NCBI RefSeq assembly: GCF_000344785.1
Contig: NC_020506.1
Span: 2,775,552 to 2,839,551, forward strand
Source of the DNA: Corynebacterium callunae DSM 20147
GTDB lineage: Bacteria > Actinomycetota > Actinomycetes > Mycobacteriales > Mycobacteriaceae
Reading direction: 5' to 3'
Length of the DNA: 64,000 nucleotides
This document shows positions 24,997-34,291 of this stretch, piece after piece (within the stretch, counting starts at the first letter, position 1; every line of letters begins with the position of its first letter). The position numbers and the translations under genes were made by a program. The notes under the pieces were generated by a model. That model made no database searches and was not told the origin of the DNA. It saw only the letters and a program-made list of their open reading frames with translations.

Positions 24997-26556
24997 ATGG
25001 TAAATCGAATACCGGCGAAGCGTGTACTTCGCCTCCGCGCAGAAGGGCTGTCACAGCGAGCAATCGCCGCGTCACAGCACATCTCACGCAACAGCATCAC
25101 CGCGGTTTATGATGCCGCAGACAGGCTCAACATCGATTTCGAGGACATCGCCGACGTTGATGACGCCGATGTCTACGCCCTGCTATTTCCAGGACGCGGT
25201 GAACACACGAGTGTCTTCGTCCAACCAGACTGGGCTCAAGTGCACAAGGAACTGGCCAAAGTCGGGGTGACTCTGAAACTCCTCCACGGCGAATACACCG
25301 ATCAGGTCTTGGCATCTGTCGGGGTGCCCATGAGCTACGACCGTTTCTGTCGCGGTTATGAGCGCCACGTCATGGTCACCGGAGTGGACTCCAGGGTCGG
25401 GCATAAGGCTGCACGTACTGTTGAAGTTGACTGGTCAGGCCCGACAATGGAGTTGCTGGATCCTGTCACTGGTGAAACCCGGAAAGTGTATCTTTTCGTC
25501 GCCTGCCTGGCGTTTAGCAGGTTGGCGTTTGTCGAACCGACCCTGGGTATGAAGCAAGATACCTGGCTGCGTGCGCATGTGTCGATGTTTGAGTTCTTCG
25601 GTGGTTCAGTCCCCAGGATTGTGTGTGACAACTTGAAAACCGGGGTGATCTCCCATCCCCGTGACGGGGAGATCGTGCTTAATGACGCTTACCGGGAACT
25701 GGCTGCTCACTATTCTGCCGCGATTCTACCGGGCAGGGTCAGAGCACCAAAGGATAAACCCGCGGTGGAAAACACCGTCGGCCATGTCGCCACGGTTGTG
25801 ATCGCAGCCCTGCGGCACCAGACCTTCGCGAGCCTGGCAGAGCTGAAAATAGCAATCCATAAGCGGATCACGGCGTATAACGCGCAGGCGTTCCAGAAAC
25901 GCCCCGGTAGTCGCCACAGCGTGTTCCAAGAGGAAGAAAAGTCCCTGTTACGGCCCCTGCCGGTGGTGGCCTATGAGATCAGCACCTGGGCCAGGCGCCG
26001 TCGGGTGGCCCGCAATGGTCATGTGACCTGGGCGAAGAACTACTACTCGGTGCCCTACATCCATGTCGGTGAACACGTTGATCTAAGGATCACCGCCCAA
26101 CTGGTGGAAGTCTGGCAACGTGACCGGCGCCTGGCATCGCATGTGCTGCTTCCTGCCACCGCGATCAATCAGTACGCCACCAGGGAAGCAGATCTTCCTG
26201 AAGGTAAGCCGTGGCGGGAATGGGATCGTGAGCGTTTAACGCAGTGGGCAACACGAGTCGGGCCACAGACAGCGCAGGTGGTGGAGCGGATGTTTGAATC
26301 CGTGCCCGTGGATGACCAGGCAGTCAACCCTGCACTGGCGGTCCTGCGCCTGTCCCGACGCTATTCCCCCTCCCGGTTGGAAACCGCTGCCAGCATCGGA
26401 CTAGCCAGCGGGATCTACTCACCACGCTACGGCCACCTTCACCCGATCCTGGCCACCAACAGGGATAAGGCCGGCACCACTGAAGTATCAGAGCCTGACC
26501 ACGAACCTGCTGGTTATGTCCGCGGGGCGTCTTACTATGCAGGAGGAGAGAAATGA
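24997..26556 (+). CDS. istA: IS21-family transposase IstA
   Basis: A 519-residue DDE transposase. The N-terminus is a helix-turn-helix (LRLRAEGLSQRAIAASQHIS). The integrase core has its acidic residues in VEVDWSG (Asp near 143), CDNLKT (near 210) and ENTVGHV (Glu near 259). It cuts and joins the element ends together with the ATPase IstB. The ATG follows GGAGCTACCTCTG in the left end. The stop overlaps the istB start in ATGA. Length and motifs are intact, so the element may be active. Confidence 0.93.
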   Translation: MVNRIPAKRVLRLRAEGLSQRAIAASQHISRNSITAVYDAADRLNIDFEDIADVDDADVYALLFPGRGEHTSVFVQPDWAQVHKELAKVGVTLKLLHGEYTDQVLASVGVPMSYDRFCRGYERHVMVTGVDSRVGHKAARTVEVDWSGPTMELLDPVTGETRKVYLFVACLAFSRLAFVEPTLGMKQDTWLRAHVSMFEFFGGSVPRIVCDNLKTGVISHPRDGEIVLNDAYRELAAHYSAAILPGRVRAPKDKPAVENTVGHVATVVIAALRHQTFASLAELKIAIHKRITAYNAQAFQKRPGSRHSVFQEEEKSLLRPLPVVAYEISTWARRRRVARNGHVTWAKNYYSVPYIHVGEHVDLRITAQLVEVWQRDRRLASHVLLPATAINQYATREADLPEGKPWREWDRERLTQWATRVGPQTAQVVERMFESVPVDDQAVNPALAVLRLSRRYSPSRLETAASIGLASGIYSPRYGHLHPILATNRDKAGTTEVSEPDHEPAGYVRGASYYAGGEK

Positions 26557-27305
26557 GCATCATTGATATTTCCACCAAGGCGAAACTGCGGGAAATGGGG
26601 GCAGGGGAACTGCTCACAGCCCTGGAAACCCAGGATGATCACCTCACGATGGATCTGCCCTTCGCTGAGCGGATCCGTTTGGCTGTTGATGATGCCTACA
26701 CCGCGTTTACCGATACCAAAGTCACCGGGTTGATCAAACGTGCTGGTCTGCGCTATCCAAATGCGGATCTGCGCACCATTGATCTGATTGAGCAGCGCGG
26801 TTTGGATCGATCGGTGATCGCGGAGTTGGGGGCCTGCAGCTTTGTGGGAAACCACCGCAATATTGTGTTGCAGGGGTTTACCGGATCAGGCAAGTCTTAT
26901 TTGGCGTCAGCGATTGCCAAAGCCGCCTGTCATCACCGATACCGGGCGCATGTGATTCGGATGCCTGATCTAGCCGAGGCGTGGCGCATGGCTGCGGATC
27001 AGCCACAGGGAGCAACGAAGTTCATCCGGAAGTACACCGCATTTACCGTGCTGGTGCTGGATGAATGGTTATTGGAGAAACCTGATGAGCACATTCTGGG
27101 TATGTTGCTGGAGTTGATGGAACGCCGGTATGACGCGACGTCGACGATCTTTGCCACGCAGTATGCGAAGAAGGATTGGCATGCCCGTCTTGGTGGTGGG
27201 GTTCATGCTGATGCGATTATGGATCGGATTGTTCATAACGCCACCTGGATCAATACCGGGGAGGTTAATATGAGGGAACACGCCGCGGCTAAAGCCAGGG
27301 AGTAA
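26553..27305 (+). CDS. istB: IS21-family helper ATPase IstB
   Basis: A 250-residue AAA+ ATPase related to DnaC. Walker A is GFTGSGKSY (from about residue 109) and the Walker B region is FTVLVLDEW. It assists IstA in target choice and strand transfer. It starts within the istA stop codon (ATGA), indicating coupled translation. The C-terminal half has the family segments STIFATQYAKKDWH and ADAIMDRIVHNA. Complete. Confidence 0.93.
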   Translation: MSIIDISTKAKLREMGAGELLTALETQDDHLTMDLPFAERIRLAVDDAYTAFTDTKVTGLIKRAGLRYPNADLRTIDLIEQRGLDRSVIAELGACSFVGNHRNIVLQGFTGSGKSYLASAIAKAACHHRYRAHVIRMPDLAEAWRMAADQPQGATKFIRKYTAFTVLVLDEWLLEKPDEHILGMLLELMERRYDATSTIFATQYAKKDWHARLGGGVHADAIMDRIVHNATWINTGEVNMREHAAAKARE

Positions 27306-27424
27306 TTGGTTGTAGTGCTTGGGGAGCGGTAGTGGTTCTGATAGAGACCACTACTGGTTCCCATCCGCACCATCGCCGGCCCCGAAGGGCACGAACAGGT
27401 GGCTCCTATAAGAGCGAATATTCA

Positions 27425-27639
27425 AAGGGGAAGAATTCCAGGGAAACAATGTCATCCCATCGTCGACGATGCCCCGTAAAGCGGTTCACCACATTCACCG
27501 ACTGCCCAACATAGGCTTCACCTGTAGCAAAGCTCAGCCGATAAAGCCCTCTAAAATGTGGCTCATCACGAAGTACAAAAGCGATCGATTCCAAATCCCG
27601 GACATCGAACCTTTTCCCTGTGAAAGACTGCTTTTCCAT
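27425..27639 (-). pseudogene. GIY-YIG protein gene, 5' portion, cut by the IS
   Basis: The ATG at 27639 begins MEKQSFTGKRFDVRDLESIA. The nuclease core follows: RGLYRLSFATGEAYVGQSVN contains the GLY and YVG elements of the GIY-YIG fold and the conserved Arg in NVVNRF. Natural sequence stops at LEFFPF, where the IS21 element is inserted; the frame then runs a few codons into the IS and stops. The remainder is at 24065-24828. GIY-YIG enzymes cut DNA. The place next to a restriction-modification gene suggests a defence or repair role, but this is inference. It ends a hairpin's distance from the Type ISP gene. Confidence 0.78.
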
Positions 27640-27690
27640 AGTTACATACTGCGCTACATCTGCTTAGAAAGTCCGAAATTGAACATAAAA

Positions 27691-27727
27691 TTGCAGCTTC
27701 CAGAAGTCACACTTCTGGAAGCTGCAA
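27691..27727. terminator. Bidirectional hairpin terminator
   Basis: TTGCAGCTTCCAGAAGT pairs perfectly with ACTTCTGGAAGCTGCAA around CAC. It lies just beyond the stop of the restriction-modification gene. Confidence 0.8.
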
Positions 27728-27736
27728 TAGGAAAAC

Positions 27737-30700
27737 TTAAAAGTCCTCCACAATTCTCATGGTCTCAACAGCAACGCGGGTGACCTTGGCAATTAGTTCC
27801 ACAATGTACTTGGGGTTTCCAACCTCGTCTGCCCAATCATTGGGATCATTAACAATGCCAGAAGCCTTATCGGTTTTTACCTGGTAACGGTCAATAAGCC
27901 ACGCGATAGCAGAACGTGCACCTAGTTGATAACTTTCTGCTTCTTCTGGGATACCGCTGATGGTGATTGAGCTGTTGTAAATTAAGGTGGTGTGATCATC
28001 AATCTTCTTGGAAGTTTCAGGATCCTGTTTCTTCGCCCACCGCATCTTAGCAACTTTCCAAGTATCCCGATCTTCTAGATCTGCACCCTTTTTAGCCTTG
28101 ATCTCAATTGGCCATGGTTCAACATCTTCATAGTTGATATGAAGATCCATCAGTTTCTTGCCAGCATCTACTAGCTGATCAAAGCGTGCGCGATCAGTAG
28201 GGGTTTCAATATGTGGCAGCATCTTCTTTAGATCAGCCGCATAGGCCTCACGGTAGGCAGGATCATGCAACTGTGCATAGACAAAGTAGAAGATGTTGTC
28301 TTTGGAGACGTCTGCCCCAAGGCTTGATTGGTAGAGCTTTAAGATCTCGTCGGTGATGTTATCCACACGCCGGTAACCATCAAGAATCTCGCCTTCTACA
28401 CCGCTTTCTGGAGTTGTCGAGAAAAGTGCATTGCCGAGATCTAGTTCGCCTTCACGCGTTTCGATAGGTTCCCAAGTCCAACGTGAGAATAGTTGGACTG
28501 GATCCATGAATAATCCCAGGTTTGGAAGAAGATTAAGAGCTAGAACACTGAAAGGTGTTCTCGTTGATGCAGATACAACTCCAATGCCGAAGTTATCATG
28601 TTTCAGAGTGGGAAACATTGACGGTAACTGGTATCGACGCTGGTTCAATGAAACATGGAAGTATGTCTGTTGAGGGAAAAAGGGCCGATACAAGGACATT
28701 TGGATGCTGCTTGGATCAAAAGAAAAAGTATCACCGCGTGACAAGGACATTTTTAGATTGGAATCCCAGGATATTTTCTTGCTATCCGCTAAATCAGGGT
28801 TCTGCTTAAGGAATTGATTAACGTCAGCTTCCTTTGGAGAATTCACCCCGTTCTCAACAGTCCACGAGTCAAATCGTTGTTGAGCTTGTTCATAAGTTCT
28901 CAACAACTTAGTAACGTTAGTTGCAATCTGTGTTGACGTTGACCCATAGCACCAGGCATCGCGGGCAGTTTTTAGACCAGCAGAAAAGGTTTGAAAAACC
29001 TTTAATGCAGATTTGTTTTTCTTATCACCGAGTACTGGCCAGGTTTCAAAATCTACAGACCGCTTATTAAGCCAATCCCCATACTCGTTAGGAGAAATGA
29101 TCTCCCAATCCATCGTTGGAACCTCAGATTTAGCAACGATGCCAAGCTTTTCCTCGGCGGAAAGATAATCACCAATATCTCGGTAAAAAATCTTGCAACC
29201 AGTAGAACCAGCACGCTTTACACCAATGAAAATAGCCACTGTATTGCGACTACCCGAGCCAAAGACCTTGCCACCTTCCTTTCGCGACAGTTCACCTGCA
29301 GTACGCTGATTACCACGTAGGTTAAACACGTAAATCTCAGAAAAATCTTCAGCAAGACTTAGGCGGACTCCATCCGCGGTGTTGCCATCAAGCCAGCCAC
29401 CATTGGAAACAAAAGCAACCACACCTTGTGTATGAATTCGATCGGTTGCCCACCGGAAAGCACGCAGATAAGAGTCATATAAAGAGTTCTTATTTGTTGC
29501 GGTCGAATGCTTCACATAAGAATCTTCAATACGTCGATCAAGAGTGGGGTACTTGAGGTTTGCGTTATTGTCATTAGCACTTGATTGACCCACAGAGTAA
29601 GGCGGGTTACCGACAATAACCTGCACAGGAGTGAGCTTCTGTCGCTCCATACGATCATTGTTAGCAGTAAAAACATCTAGATCGAGTTTGTCATCGTCTT
29701 CATACATCTGGAAGGTATCACCCAACACAATGCCATCAAACGGCTCATAGACTGGCGCATCTTCACCATTACGCAGAGCACGCTCTCCCTCGAGACCAAA
29801 ATAAGTCGTCTCAATGTTAACGGCCGCAACATAGTAAGCAAGCAACATGATCTCAGTAGCATGCAGCTCATTAGCGTATTTACGAGCCAAATCTTCCGGC
29901 TTAATCAGACCTGACTGCAACAAACGCACCATAAAAGTACCCGTACCGGTGAAAGGATCAAGAACATGGACACCTTCATCGCTTAAACCACGACCAAAAT
30001 GCTTCTTCGACACATCATCGGCAGCTCGCAGAATAAAGTCCACAATCTCAACAGGGGTATAGACAATACCTAGGGCTTCAGATTGCTTCTTAAAGGCCTT
30101 TTTAAAGAATCGTTCGTAGAGGTCTTTAATTACTGCCTGTTTACCAGCTGCGGAGCTTACTTCAGCAGCACGGATACGAACAGAGTCATAGAACTTTTCA
30201 AGTTTTTCCGTTTCAGAGTTAAGTTCGGCGCTATTAAGGGCGTCTGCCATACGTTGCATGACCTGGGAAACAGGGTTTTGCTTGGCAAAGCTTGATTCAG
30301 CAAATAGAGCGTCAAACACTGGTGCGGTGATCAGATGTTGTGACAGCATGCTGATTGCTTCGTCGTCAGAGATGGACTCATTGAGGTTGCCACGTAGACC
30401 TTCAACAAATCGCTCGAACTCTTCTTTGATCGTTGGTGAAGCATTGTCTAAGAGCGCTTTAATACGGGTTATTTGTGCTTGGGCAATGTCAGCAACATCA
30501 TCTGCCCAATCTTCCCAGTAGGTTCGAGTACCAACTTTATCTACAAGCTTGGTGTAGATCGCTTCTTGCCACTGTTCTAAAGAGAACAGTACGTATTGTG
30601 TAGCGGATTCAGCACTGTCATAGGGTGCGTTATCTCTATCTTTACTTGTAGGGCCGGTATGCTCAGTCTCAACAGGTAGATCCTTGATATTTCCCTCATT

Positions 30701-32680
30701 GAGCGCAATGGAGTTCACTATTGCGTTAAAACGGTCATCGTGAGCACGAAGGGCGTTAAGAACCTGCCATACAACCTTGAAGCGGCGTGAATCATTTAGC
30801 GCAGCTGATGGTGCAACACCTGGGGGAACAGCAACTGGCAAGATGATATATCCGTAATCCTTACCTGGAGATTTACGCATAACTCGGCCAACCGACTGAA
30901 CCACATCCACCATGGAATTACGGGGATTAAAGAAGATTACGGAATCCAAAGCCGGTACATCGACACCCTCAGAAAGACAGCGCGCATTAGTAAGGATCTT
31001 GGTTTCCATTGACTGGGTAGGAGCCTTAAGCCAAGTTAAACGAGAGTTTCGTTCCAGCGCATTCATTGATCCATCGACATGCTGGCATGCCACGCTCAAA
31101 TTAAGGTTGTGCTCATCTACTTCATCGTTTTTAACCTCAAGCTCAGTCGTATAAGCATTGACAACTCGTGGAAAAGACTCCGCGATTTGCTGAGAAGTCT
31201 TAATGTCTCGCGCAAATGCAACAGCTCGTTCCATTGCTGCGTCAGAGCTTGAGAAACCAGTCTTGGTGTCTTGCTCTTTACCCGAACGCTTTGCCAGGCC
31301 ATTCCACGCGCCAATAATTGCGGAGGTCATGTCCAGAGTGAGTTCTTCACCAGGTGTTGAACCCAAAACAGTTAAGGCATTGGCTGCGACTTGCTCATCA
31401 ACTGTCATCACTACAACTTTGTAGTCAGTAAGCAGGCCTTTTTCTACTGCTTCTCCAAAACCCAGCCGGTGAAATTCGGGTCCGTAGATTGCTTCATCAT
31501 CCATGGAAGAAACTTCCGCTGAATGATCTGCAGCCTTGCCCTTCACGGAGTCGTCGAAAAGCCTTGGGGTTGCCGTCATGTACAGCCGCTTTGCTGCCTT
31601 GATATAAGAAGCGTCATGAATGCGGGTGAAGTTTGAAGGGTCTTCTCCAGCCAAGGTGATGCCTGTGGTGCGGTGGGCTTCATCGCAGATGACAAGATCA
31701 AAGGGCTCAGCCCCAGCTTCTTGAGCCGCGTGAACAGCAGGAAGGGACTGGTAAGTAGAGAACACCACGGTCAATCCTGCTGCTCGCTTACGATGCTCCA
31801 GTTTTTCCGCAATCAATGCACCATCAGTACTTACCGGAACTTCAAGATCATAGGCAGCGATATCTTCTGCAGCCTTGGAGACCTTGGAGTCAGAACATAC
31901 GGCAACAGGACGAAGATCCATTGTCTTTTGTGCAGTCCACTCTTTGAGTGTTTGCGAAAGCAAGCTGATGGAAGGGACTAGAAAAAGAATGCGAGCTTTA
32001 TTGCCATTGAATCGCGCAACCTCTTCAGAAAGACGCAGGGCAGTAAAGGTTTTTCCGGTACCGCAAGCCATGATGAGCTTGCCACGGTCATGAGTTTGGA
32101 AGCCTTCAATTGCTTTTTCAATAGCAGTTTGCTGGTGAGGACGAGGGCTATACGGCTCTTTAAGCTGCAGGTTAATAGTTAATTCAGAACCTGGATAGGC
32201 AATATCCCAGTCAATCGGGGATTCCGCAATTGCAGATAGACCAATGCGGTTAGTTGGAATGGTTTGGTTCTCCAACATCTTTTCCGCATTTGAACTCCAC
32301 TTATCAGTAGTGGAAATAACGAGTCTATTGCTAAAGGAGCGTGTTCCTTCAGGGGTTTCAAAAGTGCGTCCCGAGGCTTCAAAGAAGGAATCTAGCTGTC
32401 CTTTTGCCAGGGAAGTAGTGGGAAGATAAAACTTGCACTGGATCGCCGTATAAGCATCATCGTCCTTGTTATAAGCCACTAAGTCGATGCCAGTATCCAT
32501 GGTGCCACCGTTATATGGCCAATCGACCCAACGATGGACTTCATCAAACTCAGTGGAGAGAGTGGGGTCAGACTTAATGAAGTTGACCATGAGTTTTTCA
32601 AAAGCCAAACCCTGCGCAGACTGGGAAGGCAGTGTGCGCAGGGCGGATACAGCATCAGTAATCGTGGACATGCATTCCAT
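27737..32680 (-). CDS. Type ISP single-chain restriction-modification enzyme
   Basis: A 1647-residue protein holding all functions in one chain. Residues 1-170 form an Mrr-like nuclease (GIDLVA with Asp66, then IQCKFY with Gln81/Lys83). Residues 180-650 form a superfamily 2 helicase: Walker A CGTGKT near 206, DEAH in LVICDEAH, TATPR, and motif VI SVGRVMRKSPG. An alpha-helical coupler follows. An N6-adenine methyltransferase has DPFTGTGTF near 910 and NPPY near 1025. The C-terminal part should recognise the target sequence. This is the order of LlaGI/LlaBIII-type enzymes, which methylate one strand and cut after translocation. The frame is intact. Start at ATG 32680 behind AGGACAC. Confidence 0.92.
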   Translation of the reverse strand: MECMSTITDAVSALRTLPSQSAQGLAFEKLMVNFIKSDPTLSTEFDEVHRWVDWPYNGGTMDTGIDLVAYNKDDDAYTAIQCKFYLPTTSLAKGQLDSFFEASGRTFETPEGTRSFSNRLVISTTDKWSSNAEKMLENQTIPTNRIGLSAIAESPIDWDIAYPGSELTINLQLKEPYSPRPHQQTAIEKAIEGFQTHDRGKLIMACGTGKTFTALRLSEEVARFNGNKARILFLVPSISLLSQTLKEWTAQKTMDLRPVAVCSDSKVSKAAEDIAAYDLEVPVSTDGALIAEKLEHRKRAAGLTVVFSTYQSLPAVHAAQEAGAEPFDLVICDEAHRTTGITLAGEDPSNFTRIHDASYIKAAKRLYMTATPRLFDDSVKGKAADHSAEVSSMDDEAIYGPEFHRLGFGEAVEKGLLTDYKVVVMTVDEQVAANALTVLGSTPGEELTLDMTSAIIGAWNGLAKRSGKEQDTKTGFSSSDAAMERAVAFARDIKTSQQIAESFPRVVNAYTTELEVKNDEVDEHNLNLSVACQHVDGSMNALERNSRLTWLKAPTQSMETKILTNARCLSEGVDVPALDSVIFFNPRNSMVDVVQSVGRVMRKSPGKDYGYIILPVAVPPGVAPSAALNDSRRFKVVWQVLNALRAHDDRFNAIVNSIALNEGNIKDLPVETEHTGPTSKDRDNAPYDSAESATQYVLFSLEQWQEAIYTKLVDKVGTRTYWEDWADDVADIAQAQITRIKALLDNASPTIKEEFERFVEGLRGNLNESISDDEAISMLSQHLITAPVFDALFAESSFAKQNPVSQVMQRMADALNSAELNSETEKLEKFYDSVRIRAAEVSSAAGKQAVIKDLYERFFKKAFKKQSEALGIVYTPVEIVDFILRAADDVSKKHFGRGLSDEGVHVLDPFTGTGTFMVRLLQSGLIKPEDLARKYANELHATEIMLLAYYVAAVNIETTYFGLEGERALRNGEDAPVYEPFDGIVLGDTFQMYEDDDKLDLDVFTANNDRMERQKLTPVQVIVGNPPYSVGQSSANDNNANLKYPTLDRRIEDSYVKHSTATNKNSLYDSYLRAFRWATDRIHTQGVVAFVSNGGWLDGNTADGVRLSLAEDFSEIYVFNLRGNQRTAGELSRKEGGKVFGSGSRNTVAIFIGVKRAGSTGCKIFYRDIGDYLSAEEKLGIVAKSEVPTMDWEIISPNEYGDWLNKRSVDFETWPVLGDKKNKSALKVFQTFSAGLKTARDAWCYGSTSTQIATNVTKLLRTYEQAQQRFDSWTVENGVNSPKEADVNQFLKQNPDLADSKKISWDSNLKMSLSRGDTFSFDPSSIQMSLYRPFFPQQTYFHVSLNQRRYQLPSMFPTLKHDNFGIGVVSASTRTPFSVLALNLLPNLGLFMDPVQLFSRWTWEPIETREGELDLGNALFSTTPESGVEGEILDGYRRVDNITDEILKLYQSSLGADVSKDNIFYFVYAQLHDPAYREAYAADLKKMLPHIETPTDRARFDQLVDAGKKLMDLHINYEDVEPWPIEIKAKKGADLEDRDTWKVAKMRWAKKQDPETSKKIDDHTTLIYNSSITISGIPEEAESYQLGARSAIAWLIDRYQVKTDKASGIVNDPNDWADEVGNPKYIVELIAKVTRVAVETMRIVEDF

Positions 32681-32734
32681 TGTGTCCTATTCACTCAAAG
32701 GACATGTCCATTTGGTGGTCTTAAATTCGAAGTG

Positions 32735-33244
32735 CTACTTCAGGCTAACGAGCCAGCCGGTGCGGGAGGATTCCTTCTGGAAGCACTGCTCGCAAACGTC
32801 TTCTGGGATGACGCCGTAGCGCATGAGCTTGCCAAATCCCCAACAACCGAGGCAGATACCGAAGACGGATTCTAGAGTGGCTGCTGCGATGAGCATGACT
32901 AGGACTACGGAAGCTGCAACGTTAAATCCGAAGGCCATAAGGATGAGGGAAGTACCGCTAAAGACCAGGCCGATGGTCTGCGCGAAGCGCTTTGGTGGAC
33001 CAGGGGTCAGGATCGGTGCTTTCTTCAGCAGTGGTACAAGCACGTGTACTGAAAGGCGTCCAAAGGGGGAGTAACGAGGTCCGCCGGCGACGCGCAATGC
33101 GAAGCCGAAGGTCAAGATGCTTGCCAAAATAATACGAAGGTCACCAGAGGCAAAAAGCGTGGCGGCGCTCAGCAAAACAACCAAACCCGCAGTGCAGCGA
33201 GCTGCATATTCGTTAACGGGGTTAGGGAAATCAAAAACGGCCAT
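32735..33244 (-). CDS. DUF4395 membrane protein
   Basis: A 169-residue protein beginning FDFPNPVNEYAARCTAGLVV, the usual DUF4395 opening. It has four hydrophobic segments arranged in two pairs and a cysteine-bearing C-terminal part (GICLGCWGFG, then CEQCF). The CxxC and CxxCx pairs hint at metal binding or thiol chemistry at the membrane; DUF4395 genes often lie near thiosulfate sulfurtransferase or thioredoxin-like genes, but none is here. Function unknown. It is read in the same direction as the restriction gene, 54 bases upstream. Confidence 0.8.
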   Translation of the reverse strand: MAVFDFPNPVNEYAARCTAGLVVLLSAATLFASGDLRIILASILTFGFALRVAGGPRYSPFGRLSVHVLVPLLKKAPILTPGPPKRFAQTIGLVFSGTSLILMAFGFNVAASVVLVMLIAAATLESVFGICLGCWGFGKLMRYGVIPEDVCEQCFQKESSRTGWLVSLK

Positions 33245-33361
33245 CGCTGGGTTCTCCTGTAGAGAGGTGATAAATTCTTAAAACTAATCACTTATGAACT
33301 AGTTGTTCTATGAAGCATAGACCTATTGGTCTACTTAGGCAATAGGCGCTTTAAGCAGCGG

Positions 33362-33397
33362 AAATCCCCGTGTTAGCAGTCACTAACACGGGGATTT
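33362..33397. terminator. Bidirectional terminator
   Basis: AAATCCCCGTGTTAG pairs perfectly with CTAACACGGGGATTT. It separates the ThiD/PdxK-type gene from the DUF4395 gene. Confidence 0.85.
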
Positions 33398-33415
33398 GAG
33401 AGGTATTTTAAAACT

Positions 33416-34216
33416 CTAGTTGTTGTCCTCAGCAAGCCATACGGAGGTAAAAGGTGCGTTGGATGCAACAGCATCCTGAACCGCACGGGTAACCACACGC
33501 TTTGCGGTTGCCACTGCGTCTACAACCTCAGCACCCTTTGCGAGCTCTGCGGTGATAACAGCTGCGAAGGTGCAGCCTGCGCCGGAAACGCGCTCTTCAC
33601 CAATCTTTGGTTCAGAGAAGACGTGGTAGGAGGATCCGTCGAAAAGCACATCCACGGCGTTCTCGCCGGGGAAGTCCATGCCACCCTTAACGACTACGTA
33701 CTGAGGGCCCTGCTCATGAATGAGGCGGGCAGCCTCCTTGAGGTCCTCGACGGTCTCAAGCTTCTCGAGGCCGGAGAGGGTGGTGGCCTCGAAGTTATTT
33801 GGGGTAACGACGGTTGCCTGAGGCAGTACCTTGGCGCGCAAAGCGGTATCGGTATCAAGCGCTGCGCCGGGCTCCTGACCCTTACAGATCAGCACTGGGT
33901 CAAGCACAACATGCTTGAACTTGTTTTCCTCCAACGCGGTAGCCACGGTATCGATGGTTGCCGGGGTGCCCAGCATGCCAATCTTGACCACGTCTAGATC
34001 GTGAGCTGCAGTAGCAGCCTCAATCTGGTTGGCGATAACCTGCGCGTCAACCGGCACAAAACGGTGATTCCAATTGTCCTTGGGATCAAAGGCTACGAGG
34101 CAGGTGATTGCCCCGATGCCATAAACGTTAAGGTGCTGGAAGGTCTTAAGGTCGACCTGGATGCCGGCGCCACCGGTTGCTTCTGAGCCTGCGATAACAA
34201 ATGCGTAATTAACCAC
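33416..34216 (-). CDS. ThiD/PdxK-type vitamin kinase
   Basis: A 266-residue ribokinase-fold enzyme. The N-terminal substrate loop reads IAGSEATGGAGIQVDLKTFQ, the middle has DPVLICKGQE, and the anion hole with catalytic region is GEERVSGAGCTFAAVI. Family members phosphorylate hydroxymethylpyrimidine (thiamine pathway) or pyridoxal/pyridoxine. The cysteine after the anion hole (GAGC) and the lid cysteine (LICKG) resemble the dual-cysteine pyridoxal kinases of Bacillus and Staphylococcus, so vitamin B6 salvage is at least as likely as ThiD activity. No thiamine genes or TPP riboswitch are adjacent. Single gene. Confidence 0.82.
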   Translation of the reverse strand: MVNYAFVIAGSEATGGAGIQVDLKTFQHLNVYGIGAITCLVAFDPKDNWNHRFVPVDAQVIANQIEAATAAHDLDVVKIGMLGTPATIDTVATALEENKFKHVVLDPVLICKGQEPGAALDTDTALRAKVLPQATVVTPNNFEATTLSGLEKLETVEDLKEAARLIHEQGPQYVVVKGGMDFPGENAVDVLFDGSSYHVFSEPKIGEERVSGAGCTFAAVITAELAKGAEVVDAVATAKRVVTRAVQDAVASNAPFTSVWLAEDNN

Positions 34217-34291
34217 ACTTAAAACTTAGTCCTATGGGCTTAGGAACTTGGCATTCGCTTGGAAAAATTTTCAGCCGTACCCTATATAGCT

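Larger units (their letters stand above)
24833..27424 (+). mobile_element. IS21-family insertion sequence, complete
   Basis: The element is 2592 bp. Its ends are perfect 10-bp inverted repeats, TGAATATTCG on the left and CGAATATTCA on the right, with the TG...CA termini usual for the family. A 4-bp target duplication AAGG flanks it (24829-24832 and 27425-27428). Inner end repeats are also visible: GATGGTG on both sides and TGGTCTC motifs, as expected for multiple transposase binding sites. It carries istA and istB in one operon. Removal of the element plus one AAGG copy makes the interrupted gene read through as LEFFPFAVEDLNPLEK, which fixes the boundaries. Confidence 0.92.

Noticed and set aside
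24834..27423. GAATATTC as an 8-bp target duplication of the IS element
   Set aside because: This choice leaves the interrupted gene out of frame and the IS without matched ends. Counting these bases as inverted terminal repeats (TGAATATTCG) with a 4-bp AAGG duplication restores the frame.
32979..33244. TPP riboswitch or thiamine operon next to the ThiD/PdxK-type gene
   Set aside because: No THI-box sequence is seen near 34217-34291 and no other thiamine gene is adjacent.
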